The notes under the pieces are model-generated. The model had not been told where the DNA came from. It saw only the letters and a list, made by a program, of their open reading frames with translations, and searched no databases. A program made the translations under genes and the position numbers. 61,006 nt of DNA from an uncultured Eubacterium sp. (lineage in GTDB: Bacteria > Bacillota > Clostridia > Lachnospirales > Lachnospiraceae): contig CANRTU010000026.1 in the NCBI GenBank assembly GCA_947642745.1, positions 1-61,006 of the forward strand, given 5' to 3'. Below, in pieces: positions 26,225-34,670 of the stretch. Within the stretch, counting starts at the first letter, position 1. Each line of letters starts with the position of its first letter.

Positions 26225-27185
26225 TTATGCCATGATTTCCGCCGCTGTCTTATCCGCCAGCTCCTCCATATCATCCGGCCCATACCGCTGGTCCACCGGC
26301 AGCGGCAGTATATTCTGCGCCAGATTATATTCTGTACTGTCCCTGCCGCACAGATCATAAACATCCGGCCAGAGCGTGGGAATATAGATTTTCTGTCTCT
26401 GCAGCCCGCGCCGGATACTTTCCCCGTTTTCCACCAGGAGCGGATACATAAAAGCTCCCTCTGGCGAATGCGGACAGAGCCTGTTAAACGCTGACAGACG
26501 ACTGTGCAGCAGGCGGAAATTCGCTGTTCGTTTTTCTTTTACAGTTTCATAATCAATCCCCCGCAGAAGGTTTTTTGTCAGCTTTGACATCTCCATGACC
26601 GGCTCCTTCGCAAAGGATTCGTTCAGTTTTACATATTCCTGGTAAAACTCCCCGGCCGGACGCTCATACCTGCCCAGCAGATATCCCATCCTGCCAAAAG
26701 ATTCATCCAGGGGCAAAATCCCCCCCCCCCGGTTTTACATCTGTATATAAATAGGCTCCGTCCGGCACGCCAAAAAATTTCCTGCATCCATAGATCGTAT
26801 CCACCCCATCCACCGGCTTTTGAAAAAAGGCCTGTACGTTGTCAACAATCATCTTGTTGCCATATGCACGCATCAGCCGCCTGATACTGGTTTCATCCAG
26901 CTGCCCGTAATAATTTACAACATACACAGATTCATCCGGACCGGGCGGCCCGTCATCCGGCATAAAATCCATGCCGGTGTGATAATATCTGACAGGAACC
27001 CCGTATGTTTCACAGATCTGCGCCACGCAGCCGCATAAAAAATACGGTACCGCCAGCTTACGTATTCCCTTCGCTTTAATCAGATATGCCAGGGCATTGC
27101 GCCCGCAGTTTAAAGCCACACAGCCAGTGTGGTATTCTTCTCCCCCGAACCGTTCCAGTTCCAGGTATCCGCCATATTCCTTCAT
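26225..27185 (-). CDS. DegT/WecE-like PLP-dependent enzyme, frameshifted by a G11 tract (OFF)
   Basis: The N-terminal 152 residues follow the sugar-aminotransferase fold: CVALNCGRNALAYLIKAKGI, VPYFLCGCVAQICETYGVPV, VVNYYGQLD, IVDNVQAFF and a PLP-Lys-like YGCRKFFGVPDGAYLYTD. Eleven G (26720-26730) then shift the frame and translation stops at 26703. The other frame carries the rest of the protein (LPLDESFGRMGYLLGRYERP to the stop at 26225). Ten or thirteen G would give one 319-residue protein. CAGGAG precedes the ATG. The family acts on nucleotide-linked keto sugars, but this short form is divergent, so the substrate is unknown. Confidence 0.85.
26720..26730 (-). repeat. G11 tract, out of frame, in DegT-like gene
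   Basis: Eleven C on the plus strand. The two halves of the protein join only with 10 or 13 G. Confidence 0.95.
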
Positions 27186-27204
27186 TGATCTCTCCTGTAT
27201 ACGA

Positions 27205-27405
27205 TAAAATATCCGGCAGCATTTTCCTCTCCGGCGCAGGCGATCCCCCGGAGGTTTTTCCAGGCGCTCTTTCCTGTAATGTAAAAGAGTATCCTGATAC
27301 GCCGCCGGCAGCGTTTTCTCCGCCGCCGGGCGATCCCCGGAGGATTTTACTTTTCAGGCGCTTTTTTTTGTAAAGTAAAAGAGTATCCGGATACGCCGCC
27401 CTGAC
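27205..27405 (+). repeat. Intergenic repeat family 2, two tandem copies
   Basis: Two units of about 93 bp (27215-27307 and 27306-27402) run from GGCAGC-TTTTC through GATCCCC-GGAGG and CAGGCGCT to GAGTATC-GATACGCCGCC. A related unit lies at 57288-57412. They fill the gap between the methyltransferase stop and the PLP-enzyme start. Confidence 0.65.
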
Positions 27406-27410
27406 ATTTA

Positions 27411-28148
27411 TCAACATGTGTCCGCTGTAGTTTCCGCCAGAAAGCTCAGGCACAGTTGCGGGTATTCCCGCCCCGTTTCACAGAACGCCCGCAGAATCTG
27501 ATCTGTAAATCCAAGTTTCAGCATCTGCCTGGTCGTCACCGGCTTTAAAAAAATTCCTTCGATATCCCTGACCAAAAGCCCGCTTTCCTCACATTCTTTC
27601 TGGAAAGAAGCAATGTCATAATATCTCCTGTGTCCCAGACCAATGTCGTTTTCCGACAGCTCTTTCAGATCAGACAGCAGTCCTGCGGCTTTTCCTACCC
27701 TGCGGTTTAACGCTTCCGCATTCGGAAGGGCAACATACAATACCCCCCCCCGCTTTAAAAAACGCCTGTAGCGGGACAGAATACAGACCGGATCATCCAC
27801 ATGCTCCAGAACAAATCCCATGATAATAACGTCATACGTTGTCTCAGGACAATAGTCTTCAAACATAGTATGAATAATCCGTACTCCGGAATCCGGATGC
27901 TCTTTTTTGAATGTTTCAATGATCTGCGGATCACCGTCCAGTATTGTATAATCCCCAAACGCCGGTTCCAGAACCTTTGCGGAATACCCGTGGCCCAGTC
28001 CCAGATCCAGCACACGCAGCTTTTTTAAATCTTTTCCTTTTTCCTTTAACTTTACAATAATTCTTTCCGCATAATCCCGCAGAATGACCCTGTTATCCAG
28101 ATCATAAATATTTTCTTTTGCGTAAGTACTTACCTGCTGCTCAACCAT
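27411..28148 (-). CDS. Class I SAM-dependent methyltransferase with in-frame G9 tract
   Basis: This 245-residue enzyme has the SAM-binding motif RVLDLGLGHGYSAKVL (~residue 43), the acidic loop YTILDGD and VIIMGFVLEHVDDPV (~residue 108). After FLKR the tract at 27743-27751 encodes Gly-Gly before VLYVALPNAEALNRR (motif III region), so a slip removes the C-terminal half. The Methyltransf_11/23 fold is typical of sugar O- or C-methylation in glycan loci. AAAGGAG precedes the ATG. Confidence 0.87.
   Translation of the reverse strand: MVEQQVSTYAKENIYDLDNRVILRDYAERIIVKLKEKGKDLKKLRVLDLGLGHGYSAKVLEPAFGDYTILDGDPQIIETFKKEHPDSGVRIIHTMFEDYCPETTYDVIIMGFVLEHVDDPVCILSRYRRFLKRGGVLYVALPNAEALNRRVGKAAGLLSDLKELSENDIGLGHRRYYDIASFQKECEESGLLVRDIEGIFLKPVTTRQMLKLGFTDQILRAFCETGREYPQLCLSFLAETTADTC
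27743..27751 (-). repeat. G9 tract, in frame, in methyltransferase gene
   Basis: Nine C on the plus strand at codons ~133-135. The present length keeps the frame open. Confidence 0.95.
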
Positions 28149-28584
28149 ATTCTCTCCTTTATACTACCGGCCCATTACCATATGTTCCGGCCCGAAACCA
28201 GTTTGTTTCCGGATCTTCATCCCGTCTGAAAGACACTGATATACCTGCCCGGAAGGACAGGAAGGATTATTATCCAGGATTTAATAAACATAATCCGCTA
28301 TACCAGAAAGGCACAATGCATTTTGTTTTTGGAATATGCCTCATAACTCCTGCATCCATTCTCCATACCCTTTGAAAACATCACACAGATATCTTTTTAA
28401 GGCACGCTCTGGATACACCGTATATGATTTTCATGCGAAACAGAAGCAGATGTATATATTTTTCCGTAAACAATGTATGCCGTAAAGACGGAACACTGGC
28501 AGGGGCAGCCCGCCTTTCCCCAGCGTCCGGAAGATCCGGTTAACTTCCGGACACAGCAATACAAAAATGGCAGATACCCATACA
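28149..28584. other. 436-bp gap before the methyltransferase gene
   Basis: No gene recognised. Copy D of repeat family 1 lies at 28483-28552, immediately after the ATP-grasp stop codon, and carries a 7-bp hairpin (CCGGAAG-CTTCCGG). Confidence 0.55.
28483..28552 (+). repeat. Dispersed intergenic repeat family 1, copy D
   Basis: It shares GGCAGGGGCAGC, CTTTCCCCAGCGTCCGGAAG and the following CCGG hairpin with 23376-23432 and 52089-52130. Confidence 0.6.
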
Positions 28585-29802
28585 TTATCCGCCCTGCCGC
28601 ACCAATACCCGGATATACTGTTTTGTATGACGCATAATATGTTCCAGTTGATCCGGACTGTCAGATTTTAAAATGACTGTGCCAAGGGTTCTGTCAGCGC
28701 CGGTAAATTCCTCCACCCAGTCCCCCTTCTCTGCCCAGATATCCAGTTCCACCACGTCGCTTTCGATTTCCCCGGAAATCCAGATACCGTCAAAGTATCC
28801 CGCCTTATCTGCATGGAGAATGATTTCCGCCCAGTATCCGGGGCCCGGTGGCGGCCCTTCTGGCAGCTGCGTCAGCTCCAGTCCGGCTGCCGCCCGCACA
28901 GACGCTTCGATTAAATCCACGCCTGTCACATACCGTATCATCTCCGCCAGCCTGTTTCCGCCGCCCCTTGGAGATACTTCCATCAGATACGGCACGCCGT
29001 CCACAGATTCCCTTGTTTCGATATTATATATGCCGGTCGTCATTCCAAGCAGCCCGGCCAGACGCTGGATTTCATTTTCCAGTATCTTTCTGCTGGGTGC
29101 GGAAATGGAAGACGGCCAGGAAAAACCTGCCGGTACATAAGGGTTTCCGGCGTCCCGGTCAAACCACTGGCTGGAAAAAGAAAGAAAGACCATTTTCCCA
29201 TTTATGGAAAAACAGTCTGAATCGGAAGCGCATCCCCAGGCCTTAATATATTCCTCTATCACAAATTCCCCGCTGCGGGAATACCGCAGCGCATTCTGAA
29301 TACTCTGTTTCAACAGGCCCCGGCCGTCCGCCATGGATACCCCTTTGCTTCCGGCAGAATCCGCCGGCTTAACCATGACCGGCCAGCGGAAGCGGTCTGC
29401 TTCCTTCAGGGCCCTGTCCATATCATCATAACATTCTGACTGTGGAACATTAAAATGATGATCCGCCAGAAATCTCCGGAACGCCCCCTTATTCTGCAGC
29501 AGCTCTATGGACGCCGCAGGCCCCGGAGACGGCAGCCCCAGCTGTTTTGCCACACAGGCCGCTGTCGTCACGCCCGGATCGCAGGCAAAGGACATAACGC
29601 CGTCCACCCGCAGCCGCTCTGCCTGTTTTAATACTTCCTGTCTGTCTGTAATACTGACATTACAATAGCCATCCCCATGGGAATGGGCTGGCTGGTCCGG
29701 CAGATTATCCATTGTCACAACACTGATTCCCAGCTTATGGGCCGATTTTATAACCGGTATCAGATATCTGGAACCACCCAGCAATAACAGCTTTTTATTC
29801 AT
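28585..29802 (-). CDS. ATP-grasp carboxylate-amine ligase
   Basis: This ligase of about 405 residues has an N-terminal pre-ATP-grasp Rossmann domain (KKLLLLGGSRYLIPVIKSAH). The ATP-grasp core has WPVMVKPADSAGSKGVSMAD, EFVIEEYIKAWGCASDSDCF and PYLMEVSPRGGGNRLAEMI, which includes the Mg/ATP residues. It should join a carboxylate to an amine. Because it follows the VioA-like aminotransferase closely, attachment of an amino or hydroxy acid to the 4-amino sugar is a reasonable inference. The ATG at 29802 is preferred (AAGGAT about 12 bases upstream); a GTG at 29832 overlaps the previous stop. Confidence 0.83.
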   Translation of the reverse strand: MNKKLLLLGGSRYLIPVIKSAHKLGISVVTMDNLPDQPAHSHGDGYCNVSITDRQEVLKQAERLRVDGVMSFACDPGVTTAACVAKQLGLPSPGPAASIELLQNKGAFRRFLADHHFNVPQSECYDDMDRALKEADRFRWPVMVKPADSAGSKGVSMADGRGLLKQSIQNALRYSRSGEFVIEEYIKAWGCASDSDCFSINGKMVFLSFSSQWFDRDAGNPYVPAGFSWPSSISAPSRKILENEIQRLAGLLGMTTGIYNIETRESVDGVPYLMEVSPRGGGNRLAEMIRYVTGVDLIEASVRAAAGLELTQLPEGPPPGPGYWAEIILHADKAGYFDGIWISGEIESDVVELDIWAEKGDWVEEFTGADRTLGTVILKSDSPDQLEHIMRHTKQYIRVLVRQGG

Positions 29803-29828
29803 AAAATCCCGTATCCTTTCAGGTAAGA

Positions 29829-30992
29829 TCACCCGTTCGCCGGGCTGTCCAGCACAATATCACAGATTCTGTCCACATCTTCCATGGACAGATCCGCATA
29901 TATGGGCAGTGTCAGTATCCGTCTGCTGATCCCCGCCGCAACCGGAGTCTTATTTCTGTCAAATTTCCTGTGAAACGCCTCAAACGTGCTGGTCAGCGGA
30001 TAAAAATATTTTCTGGCTACAATTCCATGTTCCTCCAGCCTTTTCATCACTTCGCCGCGGCTGGCCCCAAACTGCTTTTCATGGAATACAACCGGAAAAT
30101 ACGCATGGTTGGAAGTCACATCCGGCTGTATTACATTCAGCTGCAGCCCTTCCACCCCGCCCAGTCTTTTCATATAACGGGCTTTCACCTTCGCCCTTTT
30201 TTCTATTTCTTCATCCAGATGACGCAGATTACAGATTCCCATGGCGGCGCAAAACTCATTCATCTTGGCATTGGCTCCCACTGCCGGTACTTCTTCCGGC
30301 CCGTGAAATCCAAAATTTTTTAAATCCCGCAATACCCCGCCCAGCCTCTCATCCTGATAGCAGACCGCCCCGCCTTCAATACAGTGAAACACTTTTGTGG
30401 CATGAAAACTGAATATGGCCGCATCGCCAAATAAGCCCGCGCTTTTCTTCCGGTATGTTTCTCCAAACGCATGGGCCGCATCGTAAATCACCTTCAGTTC
30501 ATATTTATCCGCCAGACGGCCGATGGCGTCCACGTCGCAGATGTTTCCGTATACGTGAACCGGCATAATGGCGCATGTCTGGTCTGTAATCAGTTCCTCG
30601 ATTCTGGCCGGGTCCATCGTATAAGTAACCGGATCAATATCGCAGAATACCGGCGTCAGCCTGTTGCGGACGATGGCATGGGTCGTGGACGCAAACGTAA
30701 AAGGAGTGGTAATCACTTCCCCCTGCAGATTCATGGCCTGCAGGGTCAGTTCCAGTGCCATATGCCCGTTTACGAACAGCTCGATATGATTTACCCCGAG
30801 ATATTCCAGAAGCTTCCCGGATAACGCCTCGTGCCTGGGTCCCATATTAGTCAGCCGGTGTGTATCCCACATGGATCTGATTTCTTCCATATATTCCTCC
30901 AGCGGCGGCATGGAAGATCTCGTAACCAGAATCTGCCGCCCGGACAGATCCGCCGTCTCTTTTTTTCCGGTTTTATCATTGGTACCATTCAT
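29829..30992 (-). CDS. VioA-like dTDP-4-keto-6-deoxyhexose aminotransferase (DegT family)
   Basis: This is a 387-residue PLP enzyme. RSSMPPLEEYMEEIRSMWDT, LFVNGHMALELTLQAM, TTPFTFASTTHAIVRN and MPVHVYGNICDVDAI lead to the PLP site IYDAAHAFGETYRKK and the Lys-bearing FSFHATKVFHCIEGG (~residue 200). The pattern fits VioA/related enzymes making dTDP-4-amino-4,6-dideoxyglucose. The RmlA/RmlB genes needed for the substrate are not in the window. It is followed within the operon by the ATP-grasp ligase, which could acylate the new amine. Confidence 0.85.
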   Translation of the reverse strand: MNGTNDKTGKKETADLSGRQILVTRSSMPPLEEYMEEIRSMWDTHRLTNMGPRHEALSGKLLEYLGVNHIELFVNGHMALELTLQAMNLQGEVITTPFTFASTTHAIVRNRLTPVFCDIDPVTYTMDPARIEELITDQTCAIMPVHVYGNICDVDAIGRLADKYELKVIYDAAHAFGETYRKKSAGLFGDAAIFSFHATKVFHCIEGGAVCYQDERLGGVLRDLKNFGFHGPEEVPAVGANAKMNEFCAAMGICNLRHLDEEIEKRAKVKARYMKRLGGVEGLQLNVIQPDVTSNHAYFPVVFHEKQFGASRGEVMKRLEEHGIVARKYFYPLTSTFEAFHRKFDRNKTPVAAGISRRILTLPIYADLSMEDVDRICDIVLDSPANG

Positions 30993-31022
30993 ATTTAAAT
31001 AAAATAAATCCTTTCCGCATGT

Positions 31023-31910
31023 TTATAAAATCCAGATACCGCAGCCCTGATTCCTGTACAATAAAAACGTAAGAAATCCGGCCATCAGAACAAGCAGTCC
31101 CAGCAATACACGATCTCCCAGAATGACTTCTGCCGGATCACCACCGGATGTTGTATTCTCAATATCCAGACAATATTTTAAAGATATAATTACTACAACC
31201 GGCACCGTCCATATCATATACTGGTCTTCGTGATTCATTGCCCAGAGCGAATAATACGTATTGGAAAGCGCCAGACACATGTACATGCCTTTGTCCAGAA
31301 ACCGGTAATTATAATATGCCAGAACCTGCCTTGTACTTCCTGTTTTACCACCGGTACGAATAATTTCATTCCGTCTTTTGCCCATGGCAAAGAAAAACGA
31401 CACAGCCATAATCATCAGATACAGCCAGCCGGATACCGGGATCTGTGTAACAGCTGCCCCATATACCGTACGCAGGATAAACCCTGACGCCAGAATGGAT
31501 ATATCCACAAAGGGAATATTTTTAAATCCGCTGCTGTAACATATATTGATTACAACGTAAAGAAGAGGAAACATACTTCCCCGCAGCTGTGCCATAACCT
31601 GTATGCTGGCAGACGCAGCCAGGCAGAAAAACATCAGAATGTCAGCTTCCCTCCTGCCGACTGCTCCACAGGCAATGGCCCGTTTCTTTTTCACGGGATG
31701 CCGCCGGTCATTTTCCACATCTTTTAAATCATTAAATACGTAAATACCGGATGATACAAAGACAAACACAAAAAAAGCCGCTGCCGCATGCTGTAATTTT
31801 CCGTCTGAGGGACTTAACTGCCTGCTGAAAAACAATGGCAGAAATATAATCAGATTTTTTATACAATGTCTGAATCTGAGCAGATTTATGTAATTTTTGA
31901 TCCTGTTCAT
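31023..31910 (-). CDS. UbiA-family prenyltransferase, decaprenyl-phosphate phosphoribosyltransferase-like
   Basis: This polytopic membrane protein of about 295 residues has seven to nine hydrophobic segments and the UbiA Asp-rich motif in YVFNDLKDVENDRRHPVKKK (~residue 60), plus GSMFPLLYVVINICYSSGFK. NDxxDxxxD followed by RHPxKKxRAIA is typical of the subgroup that adds 5-phosphoribose to polyprenyl phosphate (Rv3806c-like). That would provide lipid-linked pentofuranose for the glycan. AGGCGG lies about 7 bases before the ATG at 31910; ATG 31916 is too close to it. It lies just after the GtrII-like gene. Confidence 0.8.
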   Translation of the reverse strand: MNRIKNYINLLRFRHCIKNLIIFLPLFFSRQLSPSDGKLQHAAAAFFVFVFVSSGIYVFNDLKDVENDRRHPVKKKRAIACGAVGRREADILMFFCLAASASIQVMAQLRGSMFPLLYVVINICYSSGFKNIPFVDISILASGFILRTVYGAAVTQIPVSGWLYLMIMAVSFFFAMGKRRNEIIRTGGKTGSTRQVLAYYNYRFLDKGMYMCLALSNTYYSLWAMNHEDQYMIWTVPVVVIISLKYCLDIENTTSGGDPAEVILGDRVLLGLLVLMAGFLTFLLYRNQGCGIWIL

Positions 31911-31921
31911 CGTCATACCGC

Positions 31922-33490
31922 CTATAGCTTTACAACAATTACACCGCCGATACGGCGGATACTTCCCGCATCCGGCCAGACTGGCATCTGTTCCACCGTT
32001 TCATTTCCGTCATATTCTGTTTCGTCATATACAACAGGCGCAAAACCGCATGTGTTTTTCAGAAAGTTAAGCAGACCGGATTTTGACCCCGGCGGATACA
32101 TATAGCCATCACTATAAGGAATCATATGGCTGGTACACGCAAATTCCTGATACCGTGGAAGCGTATTGTTCCACTCTCCAGTTATAATAAAAGCTACCGG
32201 CATTGTATCCGTATATCCGCTGGTGGTGCGGATACCCGCCACAAGAGTTGTCATAACGCCTGTATACTGCTGATACTGCAGCTGCATCCGCAGATAAACC
32301 ACATGATCAAACCCAAGATACATACATCCCGCAAGTCCGGTACTTAAAGCCACAGCCGCAGCAGCAGTCCGCCAGACGCCGGAACGCAGTCCGCACTGTG
32401 CCACTTTTTCTGCGCACCATACAATATAACAGAAGAAAAAGACTTCTGCGTATATCATCAGTGAATGTATTCTTGTACGTTCTTCACCCGGACACATAAT
32501 AAATATAAAATGAAAACCGGCCGGAAGCAGTCCGGTAAGCAGACACATCCGGATAAGTTTCACAGCGCCGCCTTTTTTATATGACTGATACAAAAGGATA
32601 CACGTAAGACAGATAAACAGCACAAGCATTACATGATATACTTTCTGAATACCTGCCGGAAACATATAAGCGCTGTTAAACTGATAATCATACCGCATCT
32701 TTTCCGGAAAAAAAAAGAAAAGATACGCACGTTTTATACCCTGTATATATTCAGTGATACGGGTACTCCCCACATCTGCGATTCCTTCATAGGAAGTCAG
32801 TTCACAACCACTTAATGCAAGCGAAAGTTTCATTCCCGCAAAGTACATTGCCATTCCTGTGACGCACGCCGTCAAAAGCCGCATTGCGCCTGCCAGAAAC
32901 TCCTTCCAGTCTGTCTCTTCGTCAAACGTCTGATTGATAAACCATAGCAGCAAAAGACTCAGGAAGCATCCGATGTATGCCTGGTAAAAAGCAGGGACAA
33001 AACAAAAACAGACGCACCCGGCAAGCCAGGACCTCTTTCCTGCCCTGATCACACACCATACTCCCAGTGTAGAAAAAAACAGCGCCAGAAAATAATACGG
33101 CGCCAGAAACATATAGCCAAACGTGGCGGTTACTACCGGAAACGCCGCAAAAATCATGGCTGTGCCTGTTCTGAAATATTTATTCCGTATTTTTAGAATA
33201 TCCAGGGTCAGACAGCAGGAAACTGCGATCAGTAAAATGCTGATCAGTCCGTTCAGCAATGGAACACTGTAAATCCATCCACTGGTAAACCGTGCCGTCA
33301 GATGTCCGGTCAGGGTCGTCATCCACCGGCCCATACCATAATTTAAAATGCCAAACAGCGCACTGCTGTCATCATGCCAGGTATATTTATAAAAAAAGAC
33401 CGGCCCATGTGCGGCAATTCCGAAAATCGCGCAAAAAATCAACGTATGTTTATACGTATCTATCATATTTTCTATTTCTTTTCTCATCAT
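31922..33490 (-). CDS. GtrII-like membrane glycosyltransferase (Glucos_trans_II)
   Basis: This 522-residue protein has about 10-12 hydrophobic segments and an extracytoplasmic acidic site near the N-terminus (YKYTWHDDSSALFGILNYGM), followed by RWMTTLTGHL. It matches the Glucos_trans_II family that includes the serotype-converting GtrII of Shigella. Such proteins take a sugar from undecaprenyl phosphate on the outer face and add it as a side branch. It would work with the GtrB-GtrA fusion at 36124-37209. A run of nine T in the coding strand (32708-32716) lies within a Phe cluster. Confidence 0.82.
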   Translation of the reverse strand: MMRKEIENMIDTYKHTLIFCAIFGIAAHGPVFFYKYTWHDDSSALFGILNYGMGRWMTTLTGHLTARFTSGWIYSVPLLNGLISILLIAVSCCLTLDILKIRNKYFRTGTAMIFAAFPVVTATFGYMFLAPYYFLALFFSTLGVWCVIRAGKRSWLAGCVCFCFVPAFYQAYIGCFLSLLLLWFINQTFDEETDWKEFLAGAMRLLTACVTGMAMYFAGMKLSLALSGCELTSYEGIADVGSTRITEYIQGIKRAYLFFFFPEKMRYDYQFNSAYMFPAGIQKVYHVMLVLFICLTCILLYQSYKKGGAVKLIRMCLLTGLLPAGFHFIFIMCPGEERTRIHSLMIYAEVFFFCYIVWCAEKVAQCGLRSGVWRTAAAAVALSTGLAGCMYLGFDHVVYLRMQLQYQQYTGVMTTLVAGIRTTSGYTDTMPVAFIITGEWNNTLPRYQEFACTSHMIPYSDGYMYPPGSKSGLLNFLKNTCGFAPVVYDETEYDGNETVEQMPVWPDAGSIRRIGGVIVVKL

Positions 33491-33514
33491 ATAACCCTTT
33501 TTACTGTTACATTT

Positions 33515-34498
33515 TTATATCCGTAAAATGGTCCGTAAAATATCCTGCCTGATATTACGCAGAAAGTTTCCCGCTTTCGTAAACTTAACCGCCGCTATCA
33601 GCCTTTCTTTCAGTGACAGGGCGGAGAATATTTCCTCCGCCTCTTCTTTCGTAAACATCTTTTTGTCCACATAATATAACTGGGCTTTTTTTCTCATAAT
33701 ATCATGTTTCATATCGTCCCAGTACGCTCCTTCTGTCGCCCTGTTAAAAGCCAGATTTCCATCCACACTTGTTTTTACCCGCATAATGGCGTATTCCCGG
33801 TTTTTTAACGCCTCATTGGTGCTGCCCGCAGACAATACCCTGTAGCAGGAGCATATGTCCCCCAGATAATATAAGGAACCTTTTACAGACGCCCACAGCA
33901 GAAGGGGAATATCTCCTACAAAATAAGCGTCCCGTATGCTCTGCGGCATACTGAATAACACGTCCTTCCTGATAAAATAGGAGCTGGTCTGAAATTCCTG
34001 ATTATGCGAACCGAACAATTCCCTGATGTATCTGTTTCCATCTATGATGCCCGGCTCAAACCTGCCGGGCGCAATCATATATTCCGTCTCTGTCCCGTCC
34101 GCCTTCACTTTTCTGACTTTATGAACACACAGACCGCAGTCCGGATGCGACTGTAAAAGATCATACTGCTTTTGCAGCTTATAGTCGTCGCACCAGTAAT
34201 CATCCCCTTCACAAAAAGCCACATAATCTCCCTGTACACGTGAATATACTGCGTCCTGCACCAGTACCGGGTTTACAGAATACCTGTTTTGCGGCTGGTA
34301 CACAGCTTTTATGATCTGCGGGTATCTGTTTTCATATTCCCTGATAATACCAGCGGAACCGTCCGGGGACGCATCATCATGCACAATGACCTCATATCTG
34401 AAATCTGTTTTCTGATTTACAAGTCCGTCCAGACATTTGCGGACATATCTCTTCTGATTATACACCGTACAGGATACACTGACTTTTATATGATCCAT
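33515..34498 (-). CDS. GT2 glycosyltransferase
   Basis: This 327-residue family 2 transferase has VSVSCTVYNQKRYVRKCLDG, EVIVHDDASPDGSAGII and the metal-binding GDYVAFCEGDDYWCDDYKLQ (~residue 97). The C-terminus is basic. It is cytosolic or membrane-associated and adds one sugar of unknown identity. I set the start at the ATG 34498 because GGAGGAG lies 9 bases upstream; the longer frame to 34522 would run through that ribosome binding site. Confidence 0.87.
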   Translation of the reverse strand: MDHIKVSVSCTVYNQKRYVRKCLDGLVNQKTDFRYEVIVHDDASPDGSAGIIREYENRYPQIIKAVYQPQNRYSVNPVLVQDAVYSRVQGDYVAFCEGDDYWCDDYKLQKQYDLLQSHPDCGLCVHKVRKVKADGTETEYMIAPGRFEPGIIDGNRYIRELFGSHNQEFQTSSYFIRKDVLFSMPQSIRDAYFVGDIPLLLWASVKGSLYYLGDICSCYRVLSAGSTNEALKNREYAIMRVKTSVDGNLAFNRATEGAYWDDMKHDIMRKKAQLYYVDKKMFTKEEAEEIFSALSLKERLIAAVKFTKAGNFLRNIRQDILRTILRI

Positions 34499-34536
34499 TC
34501 TGAAACACTCCTCCGACGCCACGCTTTCCCAGTCTG

Positions 34537-34665
34537 GAAAACATCTGTTTAACGTTGTATCAGCCAGCCAGAAACGCCCCGACGCCCCATTTTCAGATAT
34601 ATAAACATCTGTTTAAAGCTGTATCAGCCTGCCAGAGGGCGCCATATGCGGCGTTGCGCCGCATG
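34537..34665. repeat. Imperfect direct repeat and hairpin between GT2 and polymerase genes
   Basis: A unit of about 35 bp (AAACATCTGTTTAA, then TGTATCAGCC-GCCAGA) occurs at about 34539-34573 and 34604-34637. It is followed by an 8-bp hairpin (ATGCGGCG-CGCCGCAT, 34647-34665) next to the polymerase stop codon. On the minus strand no T-run follows. Confidence 0.55.
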
Positions 34666-34670
34666 GGCTT

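Noticed and set aside
32708..32716. Run of nine A (T on the coding strand) in the GtrII-like gene as another phase switch
   Set aside because: It encodes Phe residues within a membrane segment and is in frame. A and T runs of this length are much more common, and no off state is visible. It is less compelling than the G tracts.
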